Below, piece after piece: positions 1-8,218 of a DNA stretch of 43,601 nt (positions within the stretch are counted from its first letter, which is position 1; each line of letters opens with the position of its first letter). The notes below the pieces were generated by a model that was not told the origin of the DNA, ran no database searches, and was given only the letters and a program-made list of their open reading frames with translations. The position numbers were made by a program, and so were the translations under genes. Origin of the DNA: a virus; the IMG/VR virus record IMGVR_UViG_3300042007_000120, positions 1 to 43,601 of that record. The stretch is one strand, 5' to 3'.

Positions 1-127
1 CGCGGCCGCCCACCGCCAGCCACACCGCCGCCCCGCGGGGGAGGTGCATGGCGAGGACGCTGATTTTGCGGACGGACACCGCCCCCCGGTACATGTCGAC
101 CAAATCCACCTGATAGAACCGCTGCAG
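1..127. repeat. Terminal direct repeat, left copy (contig closure)
   Basis: The first 127 bases are identical to bases 43475-43601. An exact 127-base overlap equals a common maximum assembler word size, so I read it as the closure overlap of a circular assembly rather than a biological terminal repeat. The unique genome is then 43,474 bp. The repeat lies inside the coding sequence of the tail chaperone extension, which makes a natural packaging end here unlikely. Confidence 0.9.
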
Positions 128-174
128 GTCGGCTTCGAGCTGCGCCGGGTATTTGGTCAGCAGGTACGCGAGGC

Positions 175-576
175 TCAGGAATTTCCCCGCTTCACCTGCT
201 CCATGACGTAGTTCAGGAACTCGGCGCAGCCGCTGGCCGTCACCTTCCCCTTCTCGTTCCGGTGGTTGTCCTTGTACGCAGCCCACTGCTCGTCGCCGAG
301 CATGGAGCGCAGCGCGCCGATGAAGTTCTGGTCCGTCAGGTACTCAATAAGTTCCGCGTCGTCGAGGGATTCGCCGGCGATCAGGTACTCCCGGCTGACC
401 TGCCCGTCCTCCGCGGCCTCCAGCGGCGGCCACACGATCACGGTGTCGCGAGGCCCCGTCACATCCTCCTTCGCGGGCTGGTGGTCCATGGGGGCCTTCG
501 CCCGGGCGGGGACGACCTTCCCGGTGCCGTTCTGGGCCCGCTGCTTATCCACTACTTTGTTCGGTGCTGGTGTCAT
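175..576 (-). CDS. Tail assembly chaperone, short form (gpG-like)
   Basis: 133 aa, ATG at 576 with AAGGAA nine bases upstream. It lies between the major tail protein and (around the circle) the tape measure gene, the standard place of the tail assembly chaperone, which coats the tape measure during tail polymerisation. The sequence is acidic and contains a segment resembling chaperone N-terminal domains (LIEYLTDQNFIGALRSMLGD). Near the 3' end the minus strand reads GGGAAAT (187-181), with codons GGA AAT in frame. A -1 slip there opens a 124-codon extension, so this gene should give both a 133-aa and a 256-aa product. The call rests on synteny and the frameshift signal more than on similarity. 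Confidence 0.85.
   Translation of the reverse strand: MTPAPNKVVDKQRAQNGTGKVVPARAKAPMDHQPAKEDVTGPRDTVIVWPPLEAAEDGQVSREYLIAGESLDDAELIEYLTDQNFIGALRSMLGDEQWAAYKDNHRNEKGKVTASGCAEFLNYVMEQVKRGNS
181..187 (-). promoter_or_regulatory. -1 ribosomal frameshift slippery site GGGAAAT
   Basis: The heptamer G GGA AAT fits the X XXY YYZ rule and sits three codons before the stop of the short chaperone form. After slipping, GGG and AAA are paired and the next codon is TTC. The -1 frame is then open to the TAG whose complement is at 43281-43283. Programmed -1 frameshifting in tail chaperones is well established for lambda-like siphoviruses; its use here is inferred. Confidence 0.85.
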
Positions 577-675
577 GGCGAGGGTTCCTTATCTTGGCTT
601 GGGCGGGGGTTCAGGGAGGGGGAGGGGACGGCTGCCGGGTGAACCCTCGCCAGAAGACCCGGCAGCCGTGCTCAG

Positions 676-1221
676 TTAGGCGACGTACGCCTCGGCGTTG
701 GTGAGGATGTAGGCGGGCCCGACGATTTCCAGCGTCAGCTCGTACGCCGTCATCGCCGCGTTCTGGTGCGCCAGCTCGCCGCGGTCGGTGACTTGCACGT
801 TCTCGCAGCACAGGAACTTCGTCACATCCCCGTCGACGAACTTCACGACCGCGGTGCGCTCCACCGTGCCGATGCCTTCGGGCAGGTCGATCTTCGCGAC
901 CCCGGCGGCGACGGTCGCAGCCCCGTGGTCGAAGTACAGTTCGGTGACCCCGGGGGTCTCCTGCAGGCACTGGATTTTGAACGATTTCTCGGTGCTGGTG
1001 ACCTTCGTGCGCAGGGTCGCGCCGCCCTGCCAGCCCTTGAACTTCGTCACATCCGTCGTCACCGACAGGCTCACCCCATCCTCCGACAGCCACCCAACGG
1101 CGTCGAACGGTGCCGCCGGGTCGGTGGCGATGGTGGTGGGAAGGGCGGTGCCCTTCGGGGCGAAGAACACCTCGCTTTCGAGGTCGCCGTAGACCCTGAT
1201 GTCTTCATAGTTTTTGCTCAC
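676..1221 (-). CDS. Major tail protein
   Basis: 181 aa, GTG start (GTGAGCAAAAAC) with AAAGGA eight bases upstream. It should form the stacked hexameric rings of the flexible tail tube. The length, its position after the tail terminator and before the chaperone, and a beta-rich composition ending in an AYELTLEIVGPAY-like strand fit siphovirus tail-tube proteins. A separate 74-base gap upstream and 99 bases downstream suggest it may be expressed at its own high level. No extra Ig-like domain is visible. Confidence 0.85.
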   Translation of the reverse strand: MSKNYEDIRVYGDLESEVFFAPKGTALPTTIATDPAAPFDAVGWLSEDGVSLSVTTDVTKFKGWQGGATLRTKVTSTEKSFKIQCLQETPGVTELYFDHGAATVAAGVAKIDLPEGIGTVERTAVVKFVDGDVTKFLCCENVQVTDRGELAHQNAAMTAYELTLEIVGPAYILTNAEAYVA

Positions 1222-1295
1222 GGCTGTTTCCTTTCGTGGTTTCCCCTACGGTTTGTTCTCAGCCGCGGCTGAGGGGGTGTGGTGGGTGTTGCGGG

Positions 1296-1676
1296 TTATG
1301 GTGTGCCGCGCACATGCACGGTGACGGTGAAGCTGTAGCGCACCAGTGCCGGGAACGTCGGGTCCGGGTCGTTCGCCGGGCCCTGCTCCTCGGTCACATC
1401 CTTGATGTTCACGCTCAGCCCCGCCGGGGTGGTGCCCGCGAGGGCGTGGACCGCGACCCGGGCTTCCTCGGCCAGCGCCCACGCGAGGGAGCCGCGGATG
1501 TGGTAGCAGTCGAAGGTCATGCGGGCCCCGTCACTGACCGGGGTGACTTTCACCCCGCCGCTGCGGGTGACGCGGACGAACGGGGCGGCCTCCGCCGCCT
1601 CCACCCCCACCGGCACCCCCAGCACGGGCTCCAGATAGTCGATGAACAGCTGCTCAGCATCAGGCATCGTCCACAT
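1296..1676 (-). CDS. Tail terminator protein
   Basis: 126 aa. The start ATG overlaps the stop of the upstream gene (TGATG). A second Met at residue 4 is possible. Position just before the major tail gene, small size and mixed alpha/beta composition (FIDYLEPVLGVPV at the N-terminus, RYSFTVTVHV strand at the C-terminus) match tail terminators such as lambda gpU, which cap the tail tube and join it to the head. Identification is mainly by synteny. Confidence 0.7.
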   Translation of the reverse strand: MWTMPDAEQLFIDYLEPVLGVPVGVEAAEAAPFVRVTRSGGVKVTPVSDGARMTFDCYHIRGSLAWALAEEARVAVHALAGTTPAGLSVNIKDVTEEQGPANDPDPTFPALVRYSFTVTVHVRGTP

Positions 1677-1927
1677 CAGCCGCGCCCCGCATCCAGCGCC
1701 CTAATGAGCGCCCGCCGGGTGGCCTGCGCCCTGCGGGCCTGCAGGGTGGCGGTGATAACGGAGCCGTGGGCCCGGTTCTTCCCGATGATGACGCTGGCGA
1801 GCATCCCGGGCCCCGCGGCGGCCGCGATCCTGTCCGCCCGCCGTTTCACCTCCGCCGCCACGTCCGCCGATTTCAGCAGCGCCCCCACTTCCCGCTCGTT
1901 CAGGTTGATCACCAGCCGGTCAGCCAT
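1676..1927 (-). CDS. HK97 gp10-like minor head/tail completion protein
   Basis: 83 aa. I chose ATG at 1927, which overlaps the upstream stop (TGATG) and has GGAAGG about seven bases upstream. A longer form from 1942 is possible but would overlap more. The helix-rich N-terminus (EREVGALLKSADVAAEVKRRADRI) followed by a basic segment is typical of the short gp10-type proteins found between head closure and tail terminator genes. Function is inferred from position. Confidence 0.65.
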   Translation of the reverse strand: MADRLVINLNEREVGALLKSADVAAEVKRRADRIAAAAGPGMLASVIIGKNRAHGSVITATLQARRAQATRRALIRALDAGRG

Positions 1928-2277
1928 CACAGCACCTTCCATTCCCGCAGCTCGATCTGCACATGGGCCAGCGCCCCGGACGGGGAGGGGATCGGGCGCG
2001 GCCTGCCATGCACCGCCAAATCCATGTCCGGTTCGAGGTCGACCCGCACCTTGTCCGTGCCCCGCACGTCCGTCCCCTCGGGGGCGAGGACGGTGTACGC
2101 GACCTCCTGCGCGTCCACCCGCCCCGACTGCTCATCGGACACCCCGGGGAACACCACGCAGCCGCCAATCTCGGCCACCGTCGCGTTATCCCAGTCGTCC
2201 ACCCACGCCCCGTGATCCCGGACCCGGGCGGGGCGGGTGACCGTCATGGTGTGGATGGCGAACCCTACGAGGCTCAT
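1927..2277 (-). CDS. Head closure (stopper) protein
   Basis: 116 aa, ATG at 2277 in an ATGA overlap with the preceding adaptor gene. The motif TVTRPARVRDHGAWVDDWDNA near the N-terminus and the following beta-rich sequence resemble phage head-tail joining proteins of the SPP1 gp16 type, which plug the connector after packaging. Small overlaps on both sides place it in a tightly coupled connector operon. Confidence 0.75.
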   Translation of the reverse strand: MSLVGFAIHTMTVTRPARVRDHGAWVDDWDNATVAEIGGCVVFPGVSDEQSGRVDAQEVAYTVLAPEGTDVRGTDKVRVDLEPDMDLAVHGRPRPIPSPSGALAHVQIELREWKVL

Positions 2278-2810
2278 GAGCGGTCCCCGCCGCTGATGCG
2301 GTACAGCGCCACCGCGGACGCCCACTTGTCCGTGACGCCCGTGGTGGCCTGATGCCCCCATGTGATGGACTGGGTGCCCGCCGATTCGGACTGGACACCG
2401 ATGGGCACCATGGCGAGGATCGCGGCCTGCTCCAGCACCGCGTCCTGCACGTCCCCCGGCACCGGGTCCCAGCCGTGCGAGTAGGTGACCTCGATGTTCG
2501 CCAGCCCGTCAGGCCAGCACCCCGCCCGGCGCAGCACCCCGGCCTCATACGAGCAGGCGTAGTCGGTGACCGTCTCACCGTCGACCTTCACGCTGATCTC
2601 GGTCACATGCAGGGCAGGCAGCAGCAGGGTCACCCCGCCGTCACCGTTCAGGAGGATGGTGTCGTCCTCCACAAAGTGGACGGGGTGCCCCACCGCACCG
2701 CGGAACCTGTTACTTGCCCTTTCGAGTGCTAGGAGCAGCGCCGGGCTTGTCACCGGCCACTTCGTCAGCGTCGCTAGGTCCGCTGCTGCTGCCAGATACG
2801 GTTCCGGCAT
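2274..2810 (-). CDS. Head-tail adaptor (connector, gp6/gp15-like)
   Basis: 178 aa from ATG 2810, preceded by AGGAGG with a nine-base spacer, a strong site that fixes this start although it lies inside the previous gene. The opening helix segment (AAADLATLTKW) and later helix (DVQDAVLEQAAILAMVPIG) fit the helical adaptor proteins that bind the portal. It overlaps the preceding 78-aa gene by 101 bases in another frame and the next gene by four bases. The function call combines sequence pattern and synteny. Confidence 0.75.
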   Translation of the reverse strand: MPEPYLAAAADLATLTKWPVTSPALLLALERASNRFRGAVGHPVHFVEDDTILLNGDGGVTLLLPALHVTEISVKVDGETVTDYACSYEAGVLRRAGCWPDGLANIEVTYSHGWDPVPGDVQDAVLEQAAILAMVPIGVQSESAGTQSITWGHQATTGVTDKWASAVALYRISGGDRS

Positions 2811-2946
2811 CTCCCGCTCCCTCCTGTTCGGCCTCCTTGTCCGCCGCCTTCTTCGATGCCGGTTTCGGCGGGGCAATGCCCAGCCGCTTCGCATCCTCTG
2901 CCCGGTAGCGGATGCCACCGATGACGTAGATCCCGTCGTCAGCCAT
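2710..2946 (-). CDS. Small acidic protein between capsid and adaptor
   Basis: 78 aa, ATG at 2946, six bases after the capsid stop. The N-terminus (IYVIGGIRYRAEDAKRLGI) looks ordered; the rest is a Lys/Glu/Ser/Gly-rich tail likely to be disordered. The 3' 101 bases are shared with the adaptor gene in another frame, which may explain the low-complexity tail. Such short proteins are common after capsid genes in actinophages; the role is unknown, possibly virion-associated. Confidence 0.65.
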   Translation of the reverse strand: MADDGIYVIGGIRYRAEDAKRLGIAPPKPASKKAADKEAEQEGAGDAGTVSGSSSGPSDADEVAGDKPGAAPSTRKGK

Positions 2947-2952
2947 GGCACA

Positions 2953-4200
2953 CTACGCCGTCAGGTCCACGACGCACAGGCGCGCCGGGTTACGGATCAG
3001 CTGCACCGCACGCTTCTCAGCCCGGATGTACGTCAAGTTCCTCTGCGCGTAATCCTTGTGCTGGTTGAACGCCTCGATGCTCAGCGGCTCCAGATCGAGC
3101 AGCTGCACGGTGCGGAAATCACCGACGATGGCCTGCCCGACGGCGATGGACTGGGACACGATCCGCTCGTACCCCCACACCGTCCCGGGCCCGGTGCCGA
3201 AGGGCCCGAAGCCGAGGTAGCGGCCGTCGAGGTCCTTCAACAGATCGAACGCCTCGTCGTCCGCCGGGTTCAGCAGCACGCCCCGGATGGTCGCGCCGCT
3301 GGTGGTCACCAGCTTCGTGATCGCCTTCCGCAGCGTCGTCGGCACGTCCGTCACGAACGACTGCGACAGGACGCCCGTGGTGGCGAGGATACCGGCGGGC
3401 TCGTCCGCCGTGCCCGCACCGTTCAGCAGGATGTCCTCGGTGACGATATCCAGGTTCTCCGTCAGGGTCGCGTTGATCAGGGTCTGGATGATCCCGTCGT
3501 CGCTCAATTCCTGATTGGTGATTTCGACACCATCCGCGTAGGTGTACGCCTTCGCCTCAGCCGTCGTTGTCTCCAGCGTGGACAGCGGCTTCAGACCATC
3601 GGCCGCCGTGGTGCCGGTCGTGGTCAGCGCCTCACCGACGATGCTGGCGTTGTTCGTCTTGCTGATGATCTGCCGGTACTGGAACCACGGCAGGTTCGTC
3701 GTCCCCCGCGTCACGACCTCCAGCAGCCGCCGCTCGGGGCGGAACACCAGATCATCGACGTCCCCGATGCGCACCGCCCGGGCGTTCCCCGCATCCGGGG
3801 TGTTCAGCGGTGCCGGGTCCACCTTCCGCACCTGCAGCCCGGAGGCTTTGATGCTGATGGGGGTGCCCTTGCCGACCCCGGACGGGTGGGCCTTGCGGAA
3901 CGCCCGCATGCCCTCGGACTTGACGAACTGCTCGCCGATGGAGCGGGTGGACCAGCCGCCCTCATCATCGCCCGGCGGTTCCTCACTGGACTGCAGGGGG
4001 GCACCGGCACCGGCGAAGGCCAGCTGCTGCGACACCGCCTTCGTGCGGGCGACCAGCTTGGACACCTCGGCGTGCTCGCCCGCTACCACCGCGGCACGCT
4101 CAGCATCTTCCTCGCTGAAATCGTCAGGCTGCTCCAGCGCCTTCTTCCTCAGCTCCGCAGCTTCGGCGTTCAGCGCTGCGAGTTTCTCCATGGGGCTCAT
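2953..4200 (-). CDS. Major capsid protein, HK97 fold
   Basis: 415 aa, ATG at 4200 in an ATGA overlap with the protease gene. Residues about 1-65 are a charged helix-rich segment (MEKLAALNAEAAELRKKAL) like the delta domain that acts as built-in scaffold and is cut off by the prohead protease. The rest carries typical HK97 capsid features: an ILLNGAGTADEPAGIL loop region, a LLNPADDEAFDLLKD segment, and a C-terminal strand with AVQLIRNPARLCVVDL. Length and position after portal and protease agree. Confidence 0.93.
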   Translation of the reverse strand: MSPMEKLAALNAEAAELRKKALEQPDDFSEEDAERAAVVAGEHAEVSKLVARTKAVSQQLAFAGAGAPLQSSEEPPGDDEGGWSTRSIGEQFVKSEGMRAFRKAHPSGVGKGTPISIKASGLQVRKVDPAPLNTPDAGNARAVRIGDVDDLVFRPERRLLEVVTRGTTNLPWFQYRQIISKTNNASIVGEALTTTGTTAADGLKPLSTLETTTAEAKAYTYADGVEITNQELSDDGIIQTLINATLTENLDIVTEDILLNGAGTADEPAGILATTGVLSQSFVTDVPTTLRKAITKLVTTSGATIRGVLLNPADDEAFDLLKDLDGRYLGFGPFGTGPGTVWGYERIVSQSIAVGQAIVGDFRTVQLLDLEPLSIEAFNQHKDYAQRNLTYIRAEKRAVQLIRNPARLCVVDLTA

Positions 4201-4949
4201 GGTGTGTTCTCCGTTTCTACTTGGGACAGCTCGAGCAGCGCTCGAACACTCGGGGTCAGCGCACCCCGCGGCGGGGGCGGCGCTGCTGCCTGCTGCACCT
4301 GCTCCGGTTCCTGCACCGGCTCGGCAGCGGCGATAATTTCGCCGATCTTCGCGTGCGCCTCTTTCAGCGCGTCGACGTGCTTTTGGGCGAGGACCCGCCC
4401 TTCTTTCCGCAGCGGCACCCCCGCCGCGGTCTTCACCGACAGCAGCTCGGTATCGGCGTTCGCGCCCTTGAAGCACGGGCCTGCTTCCCACAGGTCCAAG
4501 TCCTTGATCCGCATGGGGGGCAGCAGCCACCAGCTGTCCTCGCCGTCGTCGTCCTTCTCGATCAGCTCGTACTCGCGCACCAACCCGCTGATCGAGAACT
4601 CGACGATCACGCCCTGCCGCATCAGCTTGTGCACCCGGGCGGCCTTCGGGTGGTCGAGGTCCAGCTGCCCGGTCAGCTGCAGCCCCGCTTCCGTTTCCTC
4701 CGCCGCCGTGTATTCGCCGAGGAACGCGTCGGGGTCGTGGAACTGGTGGGACCAGACGATGGGGATGGGCCTGCCCTTCGCTTCCCACTCGCTCAGGGTT
4801 TTGGTGAACGCCCCGCGCTCCACGATGTCGCCCTGCGAGTCCTCGTTGCCGAACGCGCTGACGAGGGCGGTGAACTGCCCGGCGGGCGCGTCCCCGCTAC
4901 TGGGCTCAGCCTTGGCCGCGAACGTTTTGGTCAGCATGATCGGGTCCAT
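4197..4949 (-). CDS. Prohead protease, HK97/S78 family
   Basis: 250 aa, ATG at 4949. It should cleave the capsid delta domain during head maturation. The N-terminal pattern (SAFGNEDSQGDIVERGAF) is typical of the family; the likely catalytic His is in WSHQ (about residue 67) and Ser in EFSISG (about residue 116). After the protease domain come about 80 residues ending in a Pro/Ala-rich tail, perhaps a self-cleaved linker. It lies between portal and capsid, with a four-base overlap into the capsid gene. Confidence 0.9.
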   Translation of the reverse strand: MDPIMLTKTFAAKAEPSSGDAPAGQFTALVSAFGNEDSQGDIVERGAFTKTLSEWEAKGRPIPIVWSHQFHDPDAFLGEYTAAEETEAGLQLTGQLDLDHPKAARVHKLMRQGVIVEFSISGLVREYELIEKDDDGEDSWWLLPPMRIKDLDLWEAGPCFKGANADTELLSVKTAAGVPLRKEGRVLAQKHVDALKEAHAKIGEIIAAAEPVQEPEQVQQAAAPPPPRGALTPSVRALLELSQVETENTP

Positions 4950-4965
4950 GGCGTGCCCGCCCTTC

Positions 4966-6240
4966 CTATGGTGTCTCGGGGTTTTCGGTGATGTTCTGCG
5001 CGCCCGTGTCCCGCGGGCTGGCCTGCCCGCCGATGAGGACGTTCAGGGGGACGATGAGTTCGTCGGTGCCGTCGAGGAACGGGAGGTTGAGTTTCGCCCT
5101 GCCCTCCGCCCGGGTCATGTACGGGGCCCCGGTGGCGGTGCTGAGCAGCTGCGCTTGTTCGAGGAAGGAGCCGTTGATGGCCGCTTCCCTGTCCTGCTCC
5201 ACATACAGGTCCGGGGTTTGGTCGAGGCTGCGGACGAGCCCGGAGTTGACCGCCTGCTTCAGCTCGGTGAACAGGGGCCCCAGCACCGGGCCGAAGAGCA
5301 TCTGCCTCCATGCGGCGATGTTGGAGAAGTTCCCTTCCCGGGCCCCCACCAGCTCGGGCGGGATGTGGAAGGCGGAGGCGACCTCGGCGTCGGTGAGCTG
5401 CCTGCCCTCGATGTCCTTGGCGTCCTTGGGGTTCACCCCGTCGAGGGTCTGATAGTCCATCCCGTCCTCCAGCAGCGGGGTGCCGCCAGCGCCCGGGCTG
5501 TCCCTCCACTTCCGCCATGTGTTCAGGAACCGGTCCCGCTGCGGCTCCCCCCAGCGGGGGGCGTCGGCGGGGCGTTTGAGGATGCCGTTGATTTTGGGGC
5601 TGTTGTCCCACTGCGCGTTCCGCCACTCGACGCTCCTGCGGTTCTCTTCGAGGATTTGCGCGAGGGTGAGCATGGGGGAGATGCCTGAGCCGCCGTTGGG
5701 GTGCCAGCCGTAGCTGAGCGCCATGGGCGCGTCGGTCAGGTCAATGTCGTCCTGCCCGCCGGGGGTGTGCAGCAGCACCTGCTTGACTTGCCCGAGGAAG
5801 TCGCTGCGCAGCTCCAGCAGCCGGGGCGGGATGCGGACGAGGTTCCCGTCCAGATTGAGGACGCAGAACATGTCGAAGATCAGTTTGTCGACCGCCACAT
5901 CCGACCACAGCTTGTACCCGGTGACGAGGGGGGAGGGGGCCTGCAGCCGCAGCTCCGCCTCGCTGAGCCGCTGCCGCTGCCTGTCCGTGTCGCTGACGCG
6001 GGTGTAGGCGTGCCATGGGATGGAGCCGATTTGGCGGGCGGCGAAGGAGACGACCTTCCTGAGCGCGGGCTGCGTCTTCCACAGCGTCAGCGGGTCCGCC
6101 CCGCCCGGCGTGTATAGGCTCAGCGGCACCCCCTGATCGCGGGAGGTGATGGGGGTGCCCCATGTGCTGGTGGTGGGGTAGCCGCCTGTGAAGTCGCCGA
6201 TGGTTACGGTGTCGCCTGCGGCTTTGATGATGACCGGCAT
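4966..6240 (-). CDS. Portal protein, HK97 family
   Basis: 424 aa, ATG at 6240 overlapping the previous stop by one base. It forms the dodecameric DNA-entry channel at one head vertex. Family-typical segments include IGSIPWHAYTR, WRNAQWDNSPKINGIL, and the late signature LTDAEVASAFHIPPELVG followed by NFSNIAAWRQMLFGPVLGPLF. Position between terminase and protease is canonical. A longer open frame exists upstream but overlaps the 67-aa gene; the ATG here is better placed. Confidence 0.93.
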   Translation of the reverse strand: MPVIIKAAGDTVTIGDFTGGYPTTSTWGTPITSRDQGVPLSLYTPGGADPLTLWKTQPALRKVVSFAARQIGSIPWHAYTRVSDTDRQRQRLSEAELRLQAPSPLVTGYKLWSDVAVDKLIFDMFCVLNLDGNLVRIPPRLLELRSDFLGQVKQVLLHTPGGQDDIDLTDAPMALSYGWHPNGGSGISPMLTLAQILEENRRSVEWRNAQWDNSPKINGILKRPADAPRWGEPQRDRFLNTWRKWRDSPGAGGTPLLEDGMDYQTLDGVNPKDAKDIEGRQLTDAEVASAFHIPPELVGAREGNFSNIAAWRQMLFGPVLGPLFTELKQAVNSGLVRSLDQTPDLYVEQDREAAINGSFLEQAQLLSTATGAPYMTRAEGRAKLNLPFLDGTDELIVPLNVLIGGQASPRDTGAQNITENPETP

Positions 6241-6443
6241 CACGCGCCCCCTACCTGTGCGAAGAGGATGGAGCGGTGGGGTATCAGCAGGTACCCGTCG
6301 GCCCGGATTTCCCCGTCCCGTGTCTGCGTGATCGCGTCCGTCAGCTTCAGCACCCGCCAGCGCCACGAGTGGGCGACGGTGCCGACGAAGGTGGTGCCTT
6401 CTGCGAGGACGATGCGGACACTGGTGCCGTGTTTGAGGCGCAT
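6240..6443 (-). CDS. Small protein between terminase and portal
   Basis: 67 aa, ATG at 6443 with AAGGAG upstream. The sequence suggests a short beta-barrel (RIVLAEGTTFVGTVAHSWRWRVLKL), reminiscent of small Sm- or SH3-like folds. Comparable short genes sit between terminase and portal in many actinophages. No function is known to me. It is 20 bases after terminase and shares one base with the portal start, so it is surely in the same transcript. Confidence 0.7.
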   Translation of the reverse strand: MRLKHGTSVRIVLAEGTTFVGTVAHSWRWRVLKLTDAITQTRDGEIRADGYLLIPHRSILFAQVGGA

Positions 6444-6463
6444 GCCCGTCTCCTTCGGTTTTT

Positions 6464-8218
6464 TTAGGCGATGATCAGGTCGGTGTCCTCGTACGCGCTG
6501 CGGGCGTACTCGGTGCCCAGCGCCTCACTCACCGCGTTCGCCAGCGCGCTCACGCCGTCGATCTTGTCGCCGCTGTTGGCCTTGTCCGGTTTGACGTTCC
6601 CTGCCGGGTCGGTCGCGATGGCTAGGTTGTCGACCATCCACCGCATGCACGGGTTCCCGCCGTGCGCGAGCATCGGGGCCCCGCGCTTGCCCAGCAGCAC
6701 CAGCCGCTGGATTTCCTTCATCGCCGGGGACATGCTGAAGACGCCCTGCCCGACCTTGACCATGGGCACGTCCTCCGCCACGAGGTCATTGACCAGCTGG
6801 GACGCGTTCCAGCGGTCGTACCCGATGGATTCGACGGTGAACGTGTCGGCGTCCTGCAGCACCCGGGCCTTGATGAAGTCGTAGTCGGTGACGTTCCCCG
6901 GGGTGGTCTGCAGCCACCCCTCCCGCACCCATTGCGTGCCCGCCCCGGCCGTCCGCTTATCCAGTGCGTCCAGATTGTCCTCCGGGGTCCAGAACCTCCA
7001 GATCGCCTCGTACCCGGGGGCGTCCTCGCGGGGGAACAGCCAGCACAGGGCGGTGAGGTCGCTGACGCTGCCGAGGTCGAGGCCGCCGTAGCAGCGCCGC
7101 CCCGCCAGTGCCGCCTCGTCCACCTGCCCGGCGTTCCGGTCCCACGCCTGCAGGTCTAGGAACCTGGTGGTCTGCTTCGTCCGTATCCCGAGCCGCAGGC
7201 GCAGGAACGCGGAGAGTTCAGCGGGCGAGTTCTTCGCCTTCGTCGCCGCGTCCTCCAGCGATTCCTTCGTCGGGCTTATGGGGTATCCCGGGTTCGCCTT
7301 CTTCCACGTCGCCTCCGCGAACGGGTTGTCCGTCTCCTTGGCCGCGAAGACGACGCCGTAGCTGGCCGGGTCGGTGAACAGCCCGCGCTCCAGCTGCTCG
7401 ATGTACCGGCGCTTCCGGGAGTAGATGCTCAGCGGCTTCCCGTCGTCGGCCGTGGTGATCATGATGATGAGCGGCTGGGTGCGGGAACCCGTGCCCGTCT
7501 CAATCGCTTCCACAAGGTCGGGCTTCGCGTGCAGGTGCAGCTCGTCGATGACCGCCCCGTGCACGTTCGCCCCGTGCAGGGCCTCCGCCACGCTGGAGAC
7601 GACGGCGAAGTAGCTGTTGGTCCGCGGGTGGATGATGCGGTACTGCAGTGCCCGCACATGACCGAGCAGGGCGGGCGCGGTGGTGGCCAGCTGCTTCGCC
7701 GGGGCGAAGGTGTAGGAGGCCTGCGCGGCGGTGGTGGCCGCGGCGAGGACCTGCGCCCCCGCCTCCCCGTCCGCCGCCGTCAGGTACAGGGCGAACCCCC
7801 CGCACATCGTGGTTTTTCCGTTTTTCCTCGGAACGTCGACGTACAGGGAGCGGATGATGCGGACGAACCGGCCTGCCTCATTTTTTTTTACCCACCCGAA
7901 CACCGGGGCGATGATGTAGGCGATCTGCCACGGGTCAGGGGTCAGCGGCTGCCGGGCGAGGACGCCCTGCGTGTGGCGGAGCATGGAGAAGGCGGCCAGC
8001 ACCCTATCCACCCGCTCGGCGTCGAACACCGCACCGTTGACCGTCCGCGGCTCCGGGGTCTTCACCAGCGGCGGGAACTCCGGCAACGCGATTCCCCGGG
8101 ACGCCATGTACCACGCGACCTCGGGGCTGATGCGCAGGCGGCGCAGCGTCGCCGCCGGGGGCACACCCGCCGGCGCCTTAGGCGAAGGGGTTGCTGCTGA
8201 TGGCTTCTTGCCCGACAT
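6464..8218 (-). CDS. terL: Terminase large subunit
   Basis: 584 aa, ATG at 8218. This is the ATP-driven DNA packaging motor and nuclease. The ATPase domain has a Walker A variant VPRKNGKTT near residue 130 and Walker B with catalytic Glu in AVIDELHLH near residue 220. The nuclease domain has acidic motifs in YGGLDLGSVSDLTAL, IGYDRWNAS and GDKIDGVSALANAV. Length and motifs fit the HK97-like Terminase_1 group. It overlaps the small subunit gene by 41 bases, so translation is probably coupled. Confidence 0.96.
   Translation of the reverse strand: MSGKKPSAATPSPKAPAGVPPAATLRRLRISPEVAWYMASRGIALPEFPPLVKTPEPRTVNGAVFDAERVDRVLAAFSMLRHTQGVLARQPLTPDPWQIAYIIAPVFGWVKKNEAGRFVRIIRSLYVDVPRKNGKTTMCGGFALYLTAADGEAGAQVLAAATTAAQASYTFAPAKQLATTAPALLGHVRALQYRIIHPRTNSYFAVVSSVAEALHGANVHGAVIDELHLHAKPDLVEAIETGTGSRTQPLIIMITTADDGKPLSIYSRKRRYIEQLERGLFTDPASYGVVFAAKETDNPFAEATWKKANPGYPISPTKESLEDAATKAKNSPAELSAFLRLRLGIRTKQTTRFLDLQAWDRNAGQVDEAALAGRRCYGGLDLGSVSDLTALCWLFPREDAPGYEAIWRFWTPEDNLDALDKRTAGAGTQWVREGWLQTTPGNVTDYDFIKARVLQDADTFTVESIGYDRWNASQLVNDLVAEDVPMVKVGQGVFSMSPAMKEIQRLVLLGKRGAPMLAHGGNPCMRWMVDNLAIATDPAGNVKPDKANSGDKIDGVSALANAVSEALGTEYARSAYEDTDLIIA

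Noticed and set aside
2566-5688. 1040-codon open frame on the plus strand
   Set aside because: It lies opposite capsid, protease, portal and adaptor genes with clear motifs; long antisense frames are usual in GC-rich DNA, and its product is Arg/Pro/His-rich without domains.
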